From Rosa chinensis (lineage: Eukaryota > Streptophyta > Magnoliopsida > Rosales > Rosaceae), in contig NC_037094.1 of NCBI RefSeq assembly GCF_002994745.2, positions 62,804,139 to 62,868,138 of the forward strand: 64,000 nucleotides of DNA, given 5' to 3'. Of the stretch, positions 23,008 to 35,700 are shown piece after piece. The first letter of the stretch is position 1. Each line of letters opens with the position of its first letter. Made by a program: the position numbers and the translations under genes. The notes below the pieces were generated by a model that saw only the letters and a program-made list of their open reading frames with translations, was not told where the DNA came from and searched no databases.

Positions 23008-24180
23008 AATATTATATATGGGGAAATTGCCCCTTTTTTTTTTTAGTCTCTCTGCGCTAGGGTTTTGCTTAAACAGTTTTGCCTCCGTCCGACGGCGCGT
23101 CCACGGACGCTGTCGTCGGACGGGATATGTCGCTAGGTGATCGGGGCTCTTCGGATCGGGATGGCCTTGCTTTGGATCGTATGGATCGGTGGTTGGTGGT
23201 CGAGGAGTGCGGGGCTGCCAGGCGGTTCTGGTTCAGTCCTTGCAGGTCGGCGACTAGGATCCGGCTTGTTGGCGCTGGGTTGGCGGGGATCGGATTGGCG
23301 GGTCGATCTCTACTGGTTGGTCGGTGTTCGCCCAGATCCGATCTGGGTTGGTTGGTCGTCTAGTTTGTGGAACGTTGGCTGGGGAGCGACGGGTTTGGGG
23401 GGGAGTCGACGGTGGAGCCATCGGAGGGGTGGCATGCTGATGGTGGCGACTGGACTGGCTGTGCGCCGACGGTGGCGACCCGTCAAGGGTGGTGGCGCGA
23501 CATGCAGGGGACTGGGGGTCGGTCTGTGCAGGATTTGGGCTGGGCCCTGCTTGGTGGCTGTGACTCTTCTACTACTTGGACGTATGCTTGGGTTTGGGCT
23601 CATTTCTTGGGCCCTGCTTCTGCTGGTTTTTTATTTATTATTGTTATTTATTTATGTTATTTAGTTGCTATGCGCTATTTGCGAGCAATAAGTCCCTATA
23701 GTTGTTGTGTAGGGCTAGTCGGGCTATGTGCCTGTGTGTGCACTCAAAGTGCCTTGTCTGCTCTAGGTAGGTGGCGAGTTCCTTGCTTCGTCAAATGGTC
23801 GCTACCGCCTAGTGGCAGGGTGAAGCTAAGTGTCGTCGGATTTATCCTCTGGCGGCAACATAGTTGGAAAGCTGGGTTTATGGTAATTATGCTATGTTGT
23901 AATCGGGTTACATATCGAGTTATCTTTCCGTTATGTCACCGCTATGTTAAAGCAAATAGAGTAGCCAATAGAGCACTCTTTGCTAGTTGGTGTTTGTTAG
24001 AATACATGTCTCCTGTAGAGATTTCTGATATTATTTTGGGAAATACTCTAGATGCTTATTGTTATCAGGGGTTTAGGCTTAATGTCCCCCCCTTGTATTC
24101 AACAGTTTCATTAATCAAGGCTTAAGGGTAGCCGCACCAGCCCTTTATTCAAAAAAAAAAAAAAAAAAATATTATATATG
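23008..24180 (+). mobile_element. Internally deleted LINE with poly(A) tail and 13-bp TSD
   Basis: AATATTATATATG occurs at 23008-23020 and again at about 24168-24180 straight after a 17-19-base poly(A) tail, the hallmark of target-primed reverse transcription. The body (23021 to about 24167) has a GC-rich 5' part resembling a LINE leader/ORF1 start (CTCTCTGCGCTAGGGTTTTG). Its 3' part ends in ASWCLLEYMSP and PPLYSTVSLIKA, like LINE RNase H tails. Most of ORF1 and RT is missing, so it is a deletion derivative mobilised in trans. Confidence 0.85.
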
Positions 24181-24185
24181 TGAAT

Positions 24186-26276
24186 AGGGCTATCAATTAT
24201 GGCATTACTCAATAACATGACTCAAAATTCGCATGAAGTAGGATGTGATGACCCTATATTGACCCATTTATTAAACATGTTTTGGTGATTGACCTGCAAA
24301 TTACATATTTTTAATTACGGGTCAATCCACCAAAACACGATAAATAAATGAGTGGGTAGAGTCAACCATTCAACTCACAAATGACCCGTTTATTCAAGAC
24401 ATGTCAAGTGTTTTAGAGCTGTCAATGGGCAGGTCGGGTCCAAATCATGTTGTGTCAAGATCTGAAACGTGTCACAGTCATAGTAATATTCGGGACGGGA
24501 ATTAACATAAAAAATACGTACGTGAATAATTCTGTAATTTTTAGTAATAGATACTCCAAAAAATTCGGCCATAAATACGAAAATGACACATTATAAAATT
24601 TGATACGTACGTGTTTAAAATGGAATGTAATGAAAAATACGGACATAAAAATGCGGATATACAAATATGAATATATGTCATTTCTAGTAATCATATGTAG
24701 TTCTCTTGCTTTTATATGTAGTTAATATGAAATCTAAAACATAAATTTTGAAGGAAAAAAAAATGATGATCCATAATTGAGTAACCTTTTAATTATAAAA
24801 ATATAATTAACAATTATTCTTATACTTGACTTTTTTTATTAAAAAATTAAAATAAAAAATATTTTTTTATTTATAATTTTGGCATTTTTTTTAATTGAAA
24901 AATTCAGCAATACGTGTAGTTCGGCTGACTTAAAAAAAAAACTTTAATTTTTTTGAACCTTTAGAAATAAGGGTGGTTCTAGTTGGACCTCCATCTTTTT
25001 TCAATTATTAATAGATTTTGTCAACTCATATGAAAAGACAAATAAGAACAAAGAGAGAGAGAGAGAAAAACAAATAATACTCTTCTTACCTTCCTTATTA
25101 ATATAACATTCAATTTTCTTTTAGACAATCACATTAATATAACATTCAAACTTTTTTTAGAATTTCCTTATATAACTTTATAATTTGCCTAAAATAATTA
25201 ATTTCTATATATGGCCTTATCATTTAATACTAAAGTAAATTCAAAACAATCTGATTTGGATTTTCCTTAAACAAGTAAATTTATTGAATATTTTGGTGTA
25301 ACTATTACTAATTTAGTTGAGAACCAAAGTCTTTTCTACAACCGATATTGCAAAAAAAAACTACAATCCGAATTAAAAGAAAAATCTTTATAACTGTCTA
25401 CTTGTTCAGCCCCTCCAAAAATCACTTTCTTGTTCTATCATTGAAAGTACACAAAAAATGTAGGTAGCTCTCCTCATAAAATTTTTAGTGGTTGACTTGA
25501 TAGAGATTAAGGAAAAAAAACAACAAATTGTTGAAAATATAGATTTAATTGTTCAAGGGTGTTTTGGTAAAATTAAGGAGGTGTAATTAGCTTTTTAAGT
25601 ATTCACAAAAAGTGAATTGGAGGTTTAACAAGTATGAGAGGTCCAAATATCAAATTTGGAGGTCCAACTAGAATCACCCTAGAAATAATTCAAAAAAAAG
25701 GTGTTTTTTTTTAAAAAAAAAAGTTTGTTAGTTACTTGCAAATTAACTAACTAGGATCACAACAAACTCAAACTCAACCTATATAATAATTGGATCATAA
25801 ATACAAACTCAATCCCAACCTGTTTATTAAACGAGTGACCCACGATGACCTGTCTAACCCGTTCAATAAATAGGTTGTATCGGGTTGAATTCAAGGACCC
25901 ATTTAAATTATATAACTTGACCCATTTTAGATATTTAGTTGAAAAACATGTATGAAATCTTGAAATAATAGTGTATAACTTCACTACTTGACCCATTTAA
26001 GACATTAAAATCCTAAATATTAAAAAAAAATTACTTATTTTCAGTAGCTCTTGTATGTGAATTACATACAACCTAACTCGATCACTTTAATAAACGTGTT
26101 ACGTAAGTTCATTTCGTGTTAGTGGCGCGGGTTGACATGCAAATGAACCGTTTATTAAACGGGTCTTGGCAGGTTCACATGCGAATAACCTGCTTTTTAA
26201 TCATGTAGGTTTAACCCGTTTTATTTTATGTAAGTTTCGAGTCGTGTTATTGAGCCGTGTCAAATTTGACAACTCT
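24186..26276. mobile_element. Long-TIR DNA-transposon derivative (outer element of a nest)
   Basis: The left end AGGGCTATCAATTATGGC followed by CTCAATAACATGACTCAAAATTCGCATGA is matched as reverse complement at the right end (CTCAATAACACGACTC, TTGACAACTCT). The inverted match is about 50 bases and continues with lower identity. CCCGTTTATTAAACGGGTC-type palindromic motifs recur inside. The interior is non-coding, and the element at 24971-25679 sits inside it. I found no clear target duplication. hAT-like ends are my best guess. Confidence 0.6.
24962..25688. mobile_element. Mutator-like MITE with 9-bp TSD
   Basis: TAGAAATAA occurs at 24962-24970 and 25680-25688, flanking a 709-bp element (24971-25679). 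Its termini, GGGTGGTTCTAGTTGGACCTCCA and the reverse complement at the right end, differ at one base over about 23. The 9-bp duplication is typical of Mutator-like elements. No coding capacity. Confidence 0.88.
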
Positions 26277-28121
26277 AGTTTTATTTTATTTTATTTTTTT
26301 ATGACACAACTCTAATTTATATACTTGTAATATTCTACTTTTTCCTCCTTGTAGTGTAAATCATGTACAAAAATATCTAGTACTAATTCTTGTGAAATCA
26401 TATGTCAAGCATTTTATAACGTAAAATGGTTAAATGAGTCAAGCAAACTCTTTTGTATACTTGAAATTGATCAATTGTCATCTATATCAGATTATCAGCA
26501 TAACTATTTTACTATATGGGTTAACCGGATTGGGTCGGGTAACCCGTTTGATAATTGGGTATTATGACATGACTCGACTTCAACACGACATCATCTATAA
26601 AATAATTTTATTATAAAACTTAGTTAACTAGATTAAACTGAACTTGAATAAGGCTATATGTAACATGTGTTTAGGGTTTAGACACTACACATGCTTGACA
26701 ATGAGTTGTTAATACTGTCATTAGTTAGGATACCCTTTCTAAGCAAATGAGCACATATAAAACAATTTTAACATACCGACAGACGATGTGAAGCTTCATA
26801 GCGAATAGATATATAGTAGTGTATGGAATTTGAGGTCTATGCACGTCTCATTTCTAAGTTTATATCCGATCATGGGGTGAATAATTGATAAATATAATGA
26901 CAATTTGTAACATTGAACTTATTAGAAGAGTCATCTAGCATTATTAATTAATTAACACTGGGCTGCCGACATTTGAGATGATTTAAATATTTTGAACGAA
27001 AAATATAAATAAAAGGTGTAATTCACAATAAACAAAGGTCGGATGAAGGTTAGGTATAGCCAGAAACGTGCGACATCCCCATGTATAATATATAAATTAG
27101 CAAAAGGATGAAAGACAGTGGCCAAACATGGCATGATGCTAAAGAGGTCGATCTAATTAAGCCAATATTTCCAAACTCCAAAGTGAAAGGAAAAGATGCG
27201 TAACCGATTGATCTCTTTCAAATTGTGGGCAACACCAATCACATTCAAATACAAACAAATCAAAAGTTTTGACGTAAACCTAATTTCTGGCTTCTTCAGT
27301 CACGGCTATGGAGATTCTACGAATATATATTACAAAGACTTGATCACTTTCATGTGCATTCAAATTTCAAGACAATCACGCGTCACTGAACAATGATAAA
27401 CATATGAATATGTAGCTCTCATCCCTTGTGTTGTTTTCATGTAAGGGCTATGCATCCAAGCACAAAAATAACTAGTTGAGTATTTGATCTTAGAGAGTTC
27501 ATTTGGTCACCGATGATTATAACTTTTGTGATCACCTATTATTATATTTAAGTTTAAGGGTTGAAATTAAATGAAAGTATTTGAAGTGTTTAGACCTCAA
27601 CCATTGAATTTAAATCTAATAATAGGTGATCACCTGAACACTACTATTTGATTCTAAATGTTAAATGTGTAACCAAAATAATGAATGCAAATCAACTTCA
27701 AATAATGGAAAACTTAAAACAACATATAATATTTATGAACTAAAACATCAAATCAGAAGATGCGGTGCGGGTTTCTTACCAAAAGAAGTGACACGATACT
27801 GTTGAAGAGAGTTTGGTGTTGGGTTCGCTGTTGACCTCTTATTTCTATGTGGTTGTGCATAATAGGGTATCATCATTTGACCCGTGGGCCAGCACCCGCA
27901 AAAATGCCCGCCTGACCCATTGAAGAAAAGCATGTTTCAACCTGGCTCGCTTGGGTGTAAGGCATAGCTAGGGCGGAGGGTTTAAAGCCTAGACCCGAGT
28001 TGAAGCCCGGCTAGATTAATGCCCAATAAGGGCCACCCGACCTGCCCTTATAAGCCTTGCCTGAATGACCAATTAATTGTTTTTTTTATATTTTATTATT
28101 CCTACAATATTTCTCTCAGTA
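26277..28121. other. AT-rich intergenic DNA with TE relics
   Basis: Repeat fragments with CCCGTTT-type motifs (26510-26600) recall the neighbouring element. GC-rich CCCG/GGCC patches lie at 27760-28060. No gene is supported. Confidence 0.45.
27528..27633. repeat. Inverted repeat (about 40-bp arms, 25-bp loop)
   Basis: GTGATCACCTATTATTATATTTAAG at the left is matched by its reverse complement at the right, ending AATAATAGGTGATCAC at 27633. It could form a hairpin. It is probably the core of a short MITE, but outer ends are not clear. Confidence 0.75.
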
Positions 28122-28571
28122 TATTGTTTAACAAGGCCCTTCGACTAAAGAATCCTTTTTATTTTATTTTATTTTATTTTATTTATTTATCATTTTAAGA
28201 GACTCTTTGTGGGACTCACTTTTCGATCACATATCGGCATCTTGACCGTTTAGTTCTTAGGACTCCATGAATATATCACTTATGCAAATTTTCAGCCAAA
28301 TAGATGACAGTTAAGGAATCGAACTAGAATAAATCAATGAATGAACCAAATCTGTTCAACCTGAACCGTTCACGCTTATCATTGTAAATCACATTTATGA
28401 ACGCCTTAACGATTATCAATTTGGCTGAAAATTTACAGAATTAATCTACTCATATAGACCTACAAACTAAATGGTGTAGATTTCGATATGTGATCAAAAA
28501 GTTGGTCTATTAATCGATCCTTTAAAATGGCCAAAAATTAGATCCCTCTAGACGAACCCTGTATTGTTTAA
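28122..28571. mobile_element. Mutator-like MITE with 10-bp TSD
   Basis: TATTGTTTAA at 28122-28131 and 28562-28571 flanks a 430-bp element starting CAAGGCCCTTCG and ending CGAACCCTG. The inverted termini continue imperfectly, including the strongly matched inner block CGATCACATATCG versus CGATATGTGATC. Non-coding. Confidence 0.83.
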
Positions 28572-28708
28572 TATCTAAAACAATTTAACCATTGTTCAAT
28601 ATATTATACAATATTGTTTAATAACTTTGCAAAGTTAGATTCTCGAATCAAAAGATTTGCAGAACAAAGATCTTCAATTCAAACTCAAGATCTTTGTTCA
28701 AATTTGTA

Positions 28709-29572
28709 GAAAAAATCAATGACCAAAAAATCGATAATTTTGCCGATATTTCCATTTTTTTTAGGCTCCGATATTTTAGATTGACTTCCAACAATATTTC
28801 ATGCGATATTTTCGGAATTTAGCGATATTTTCGAAAATGTGTGATATCTCCAAAATTTTAGGGGATATTCGCGAATATTCCTCAAACAAAATACAAGGAA
28901 AAAGTTGACAGAGTCAACTGTCAGGATTCGAACCTGTCTCCTCCAATATCAAGTCAAAAAGCACCCCAGCCAACTCGACTGGGGTTGATTTTAGCTCTGC
29001 TATATTTTTTTTATTATTAATACGCTTTTTGATAGAATAAATTACTAATTTCTTTAGACAATTAATTTAAACCTCTAACTTCTAAGATATAGTTTTAGCA
29101 ATTATAGATTTTTAGTTTTTTGACTCTAACATTCCTAAATACTTTTGCCATGTTGTAGAATTATTAATTCATTTGTATTTATTGATTGAATAGCTTTACA
29201 ATTTTATAAATTTCTAATTAGAATTATATATATATATATTTTTTTTTTTAAAGATTAGAATTATATATTCTAAAAGTACCAAATAGTATACAGGCAACTT
29301 CAAACATTTACTCTAAATTACTATAATTCACTATGAAATGAAGCTTGGTCACCATTTGTTTTTTTTTTCTTTCTTCCCAATATAATAGATAATTGATCAA
29401 ATAAGTAGTTCACAAAGTTTCACTTAAAATTTCAATGATTTTCTCCCAATTTCCATCATTTTTTTTTTAAATTTATCAATATCGAAACTTTCTCGATATT
29501 TCCATCGTAATTTCCATTTTCCGAACCATCGATATTTCCTAGATACTCGATATTTTGGTCATTGGAAAAAAT
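28709..29572. mobile_element. hAT-like non-autonomous element with 8-bp TSD
   Basis: GAAAAAAT at 28709-28716 and 29565-29572 flanks an 848-bp element with termini CAATGACCAAAA and its reverse complement. Subterminal regions carry many CGATATTT/AAATATCG motifs in both orientations, like transposase-binding clusters of hAT elements. The centre holds a tRNA-like block (28917-28985). Confidence 0.83.
28917..28985 (-). other. tRNA-like block with A-box/B-box inside the hAT-like element
   Basis: On the minus strand, GGTTCGAATCC (28924-28934) is a perfect RNA polymerase III B-box. AGTTGGCTGGGGTGC (28961-28975) upstream resembles an A-box at tRNA-like spacing. I could not fold a complete cloverleaf, so it is a relic or a SINE head rather than a functional tRNA gene. 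Confidence 0.5.
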
Positions 29573-32500
29573 GAGTTGCATAACAATAAAAAATGAATAA
29601 AAGCCCAGCCCAAGCCAACATTGTCTAGGCCATGGGTGGAGCTTGGGCTTGAAATTTTTGTCAAAAGTTCGGCCTGACCCGTTGATGATCCCTAGCGCGC
29701 ATAGTAGCAATGTACAAGTTCCATGGTATATTCTTTGGCTTGGTTAACATTGATGAGTTGAATCTCTTTCTCCAATAGACGGAGGTTTGGTGAAGATCGT
29801 TTACTGTTAGTCTTGCCATACCCTTCTTCTCCTTCTTCTCTCTCTCAAGATATTATACTTGTAATTCTTATAAATAGAGACCTATTATTAATGAAAGTAT
29901 CTCAATATTCTCCCGAACTCTCTCTCTCTAAAACATATAACTAGTTTTCTTTATTAATTCAAAGCGCATCCAGCCATCTCAGAAACTAAATTAAAAAGGT
30001 GAGGGAAGTCATATGGTTAACCGATAAAATTCCTTTAGTGCTCATCTAAATGGGTCATGATACAGAGAAAAGTAGGAGGGGCCACTCTCATTTGCTCACA
30101 AGTGCCTCTTGGAGTCTCTCATATTCTAAATTGTGTATATATGTGGGGGTCCTCCCCCTCCTCTTCAATATCTTTTGTTTTGTGTTTGTTCAGGGGCACC
30201 ATAATTTTGTATTGGAGATAAGATTGAACCCCACTTCGGATGTTTTGTTTTGTACATTCAAAAGGCATTGAAAGGAAAAGTTTCACCTCCATTGAAAACT
30301 CAAGAATGCACACCATCCACAATCATGATTTAAGCTATTGGGCACCATCCATCTAAATTCAACCATATTTCCAAACATTAATCATCAAAACCATTCCTAC
30401 TACACATTTTCATTGAAGTAATGTTTCCCATTTCTGGTAGCAGGCAGAATCCAAGTTTTGCATTCTCAAATTTCTGTGACATAATATCTCAGTAAGTTCA
30501 CTATAAAGCTGATAGGAAACAATCCAAGCGAGCGTGTACTATAACCCTATAACTTTAAACCCGAAAACAACAAATAGTAATGCACGAAAATGTCGAATAA
30601 GGCCTTAAATTTGATTCTGCATACCTGAGATATAAGAGAAATCCATGAAAAGAAATATCAAAAGCACAAAAATATGTTGTTGATTATCTAAAAGGCTCTT
30701 GAGCACTAACAAAAATACTCCTAAAACAGATATAAAAAGAAAAGTTTATCCATATATTCATCCTTAGCAATTAGAAATTCCAATGGCTTGTGTCACTCAT
30801 CAACCAAGTAAGAATTGTGGCCACTGGCACTGCAAAGCAGTCAACCAAAATGGCTACTTTGAGTGTCTTTAACAGTAACATTTCTCCAGGGGGTCAATGG
30901 TCTCCAAATAGTATTTCTGAAATACAAAATGCTTTCAGCTAATGGGTTTGATCAAACAGCATTACCCACTTGTGGAATAATGAGTAAAAGAGGCCCAAGC
31001 CTTTTCAGATGCATGATATGAAACAGAAAGGGATGGAATCTTCTAATCCTTTCTTATTCTAGAAATTTTAATATTTTCCCTACCTCTAGTTCTTTGGGAT
31101 CTATCTGAATTCTGATATTGGTGATGTTCAACATGGCACAGTCACAAGCCCTTTGAATTACTGACTCTTCCATTTATACAACATATAGAGAACAACAAAG
31201 GGAAAAAGAAAAGAGAAAATCCACAAAATCATAACTCTAAAAAGAAAGTGAGTGGTGTGGTCACTCTGCATCGAAGTGGCCTTTCAATAATAAAGTTGTG
31301 TCAGCTTTCAGTTTCAGCTGGTCAAAAGATCTTTGAGAAGAAATTCCAGTTTTTGGTTTTCATGGTGGAGCCCAGGTTTGGTCATGAACCATAATCAAAC
31401 TATTATGATACTATCCACAAATCTAAGCAATATATATTCATATAGGGAAGAAGCATGGACTAAAGAAACCTACAAAATAGAGAGAGAGAGAGAGGATGCC
31501 ATAATAAGCATTTTAAAGAGGAAGGACTGCAGTTCAATTACTTCAATTGTTTCTCTTCTTTTCAATTAATCTTTGGTCACAGATCTTAAAATTAATACAT
31601 ATATAATCCCATTGTCTACCATTTCACAGACTACCATGTACCGACAAAAGTCTGCAGAATGAGTCTCTAACTTTAATAAAGCATGATCAAAACATGTAAA
31701 TTTGGTTATCAAAGCTATTGAGAAGTAGCATGCATTAAATAAACCTCCAAAAGTTAAGATTCAAGAGTGGCTTTAAATACTCTAAGAGAGCAAAAAGAAT
31801 TTCTCCTTTCTTTTGGTTTAAATTTTTAATGATCCCATATAGGAATTTTAATATTTATTGTGCACTAAATGTAGTGAGAAAGATTCAGACTCCAATATTA
31901 TGAGAATATTACTTCTGGTGACCTAAAAGACAAATACTTGTTAGTCAATTATGAAATTGAAACACCACAGTAAAACTTTTTGATCCCCTATCAAAATTCA
32001 AAAGCAATTGCCATTTTGCATGTGACCAACTGTCACAGTTTGACCTCCCACAGAACTGCAGCCAAACCCGCAGGAAGGGGGCTGTGTTCAATGATGGCTA
32101 CTTCATCTCAACCTTCTTGACTATCCCTTGTGGCAAGGAAGGATAGTTCATCAATGAATCTCTATGTCTCAACTCCAAAAAAAAAAGGGATCTTTTTCAA
32201 AAGACTGTGTGGATTGAAGCAGTTTCTTTGCTAGTAAAGAATGCAAGAGCAGGAGTTTTGACACTAATTCAGGAGGCAAGGACATTGTCTATCACAATCT
32301 TGGCAGACTTCAAACTTTAACAGTAGAAAAAAAAAATGTCTGCACCATTCACAGTACCTAATTCAGACCGTCTTGTACAGTTGGTATTCAAAATGTTCCA
32401 TACTCTGGAAATGTAGTATACTAGAACTTAGAACAAAGATTGAACAATAAGGACGATTGGGAAATAGAAGTGGCAAGATATCACCTGCAATCTGCTAAAT

Positions 32501-32724
32501 CTCCCAACCACAATTTCGTGTTTAATATATGCAAGTGTTTGATGGGACTTATGCTGTACTTCAGAACCCACCGGAAACAGACATAATGATGACCTTAACT
32601 ACCATTACATTACACATGCATGCCAAAGAGAAAAATAAATAAAATAATAGGACCAGTAACTATGAGTAAAAATTACATAATAACCTGAAGGATGAACTTC
32701 AAAATGAAGGTGCTGAAATTATTA
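29573..32724. other. Intergenic DNA without a supported gene
   Basis: AT-rich and low in repeats compared with the left side. TATAAATAGAGACCTATTATTAATGAAAG at about 29870-29900 resembles the TATA-to-R part of an LTR, but no partner was found. Sequence below 32725 probably includes the 3' UTR of the PDX3-type gene. Confidence 0.4.
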
Positions 32725-35700
32725 TCAAGGAGCCAACCGCTCAATTTTCCATACTTGTTGTCCATTGATCTCCTGAGGAGAATATCGCAGCCTATCACCA
32801 AAAATATACTGTACAGTAAGTCTTACCGATAAACATGCTATTTTCTTCTTATCTTTTCATTAAGCTGACATTTTGATCATATATGCAATTCCCAACAATA
32901 TGGAACAAATTATGTTACGATAAGATTTCTTGATTTTTCTTTTTGGCCGAATTTGATTACTACTCAAGACTACCACATAAATGAGCCATCTCACTCAAAA
33001 AGCAACCTTTCAGAAACACATGTATGTTGTTTATTATTGATTTTTGTACACACAGCACGGATATTAATTTGAAAATAAATTCACAGTTTAATAAAAGGAC
33101 TGCTACAGTCAACTCAAATCATCAACTAGTTCTGGATCCAATTCCAACCCACCCAAACCCAAACCCAAGTGATATCTGAGTTACAGTTCATATCCAAGGC
33201 AGTGTCAAATAATTACTATATGAAGTTGCATATCCAAGTCACAGAATCAGATCTTTTCAATTCATCCCATTATGGCCACATCAGTAGATAATATAGCAAA
33301 AGAAAAGGATTTAAGAATCACCCTTTATAAATGGGATAGGAACCACCTGTCATGCAAGCGAGATTTTTGACCTTGCCAAAACTCAAACATCTCTGGCTTA
33401 AGTCTGTATCCTCCCCAGTTCTTTGGTTTAGGAATTAAACTTCTGCAGACAGAAACAAATAACTGGAATTACATAGAATTCCATTTTATGGTATGGTTGC
33501 TAAGAGAAAGGTAGATACATTGCAAACAGTTACATCAATAATCCATGTCATTAAGATGATTGATAGAGGTTTGGGCCAAGGACAATTACATTGTAATTTG
33601 TAAATAAAGCCATTAGATATAGTAACTGCTTACCCATCTGCAAATTTTTCTTCTAGTTCTTTATATTGGTCATAGAGAACATGCCTTCCAGGAACTATTG
33701 TGCTCTGAAGGAACAAGATACCAGTTATTCATATTCCTTTGAGGAAATTAATAGTATCAGTAAAACAGAACACCAAAATATGGCATAATAGTAAAAAATG
33801 ATGAATTTAAATAACTGCAGATGCTTCTGCAACGTTACATTTACCCACCGAACCACTCAGTAATACCCTGTTCTTCACATTGACATTGTAACCCTTGTTT
33901 TATATTTATACATCCATACATTACACATTCCCATATATATAACTATTTTATCTGACAATGCAGTTGCACAAAATTTTTCTTTCATAAAATAAGAAAACAA
34001 ATGCAACACATAATTAAACAAGTCACGGTGAAAGAAGTTATCTATTTCTTTTAGTGATCAAATAACATCAGTGTAATAACATTTAGTTTTCACTGATTCT
34101 AGAAAAGGAATATTTCATGCCTTCAAAATTTATGCAACAACAAACAAACCTGCTTGCTAACTATTGCTCCAATCTGACTTCCTCGAGGACGGCTATGAAA
34201 GTACTGGTCAGATTCCTCATCAGAAACCTTCTGCACAGATCCTTCCACTCTCACCTATAAATCATAGATACTATTAAGATATGATCTTCATCATGCAAGA
34301 TTATCACACATCTAAATGTTTTCTTCCAGAACAGAAGTTACGTCCAAACTGTAAGTCCGGCGTGAAATCCTATACTTTGCCACATGTTTTATAGATCATT
34401 ACAAAAACAAATTTCATTCGCTCTTACAAACAGCAGTGTAAAAAGAAAGGAAGCTACACTACCATCATCAAAAAAATGAAAGTCAGTGCTGTTTTAAGTT
34501 GGTATAGGTGGCATGATTATATGACTTCATATGCTATATGAGTTTTACCTAGAAAGAAAAATTTGTAACCGACAAACTCATGTCTGATGTAAACCATGCA
34601 AATATATCACTTCAATCCAATTATCAGGCACTGCAATTTCAGTTTTTGACTACATTTGAATTTCCAAGGCTTCTAAACATTAGGAAGCCAGTAAATTTCA
34701 TGTCATCCATTTACGTATCTAAAATCTAGACTATTACCCATCTCTCTCAGTACAACACATCACTAGCGGTATATAATCCTCCAAGCACAGCCTGGATACT
34801 CCTGCACTGCATTCTGCAATGATTGACTTCTAGTACCATAATATTTAAGAAGGTGCAAACAACATTAAACTCTATAACACATGCAGCCACACAGTACTAC
34901 AACCATGAGGTGGAGGCCACAATTTCAAATCTCAAAAAAAAAAAAAAAAAAAAGCGATATGGCCAAAGACGGATATGGCACACATTTTTCAAGATCAAGT
35001 GCTTCCAGGGGTGCACTAATGAGTATTTTAGAAAGTAAGTCTGATTCTACTTTGATAAGGGATGATACGCACAACAATGATCTGCATAATCCAGTTTTCT
35101 GATATCAGCATGTGTAACCTATGCCTACAATCACTGTAGACCAAACATTCTAATAATTACTCTTAAAGAGAAAAATGGTTTACCTGCCGATTCAGACCAT
35201 CCCAGTAGAAAAGAAGAGATGCATGAGGATTTTCAAACAACTCTTGTGCCTTTCGACTTTCATAATTGGTATACCTGCACAAATTCAATAGCATGTAAGT
35301 AACAATATAACAAGCATCTATAGTTAGAATCTTGATGTATGTACGCTGCCACAGCAATAATAGACTGCTACTAACCAGACAAAACCGTTCTTATCAAATC
35401 CTTTCAGCAATACCATTCGCGATGAGCTGTAGAAGAAACAAATAATGTCAACTAAACTAGTAAGAGGTCAACAGGTTCCATGTACATTTGAACCCAAAAA
35501 AAAAAAAATCATATTAACATCCAAAATGATAAATGAGCATGTTCTCTAGGTGAAATTGCAGAGAGGTAAACTAAGTGACAACAATCCTTGGTGTTGATGT
35601 CCAACATATATGAAGAGTCTGCCAAACATAACTTACAAACAACAAAATACAGAGTAACAGAGGAAATAGAAATTACGGTTTTCCATTCTTGCAAGCAGTT

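Noticed and set aside
23079..24125. Overlapping GC-rich frames as a host gene
   Set aside because: The 13-bp duplication, poly(A) tail and LINE RNase H tail show a retroelement. The Trp/Gly-rich N-terminal translation is compositional.
28917..28985. A functional tRNA gene
   Set aside because: Only the A/B boxes are convincing. Acceptor and anticodon stems could not be paired.
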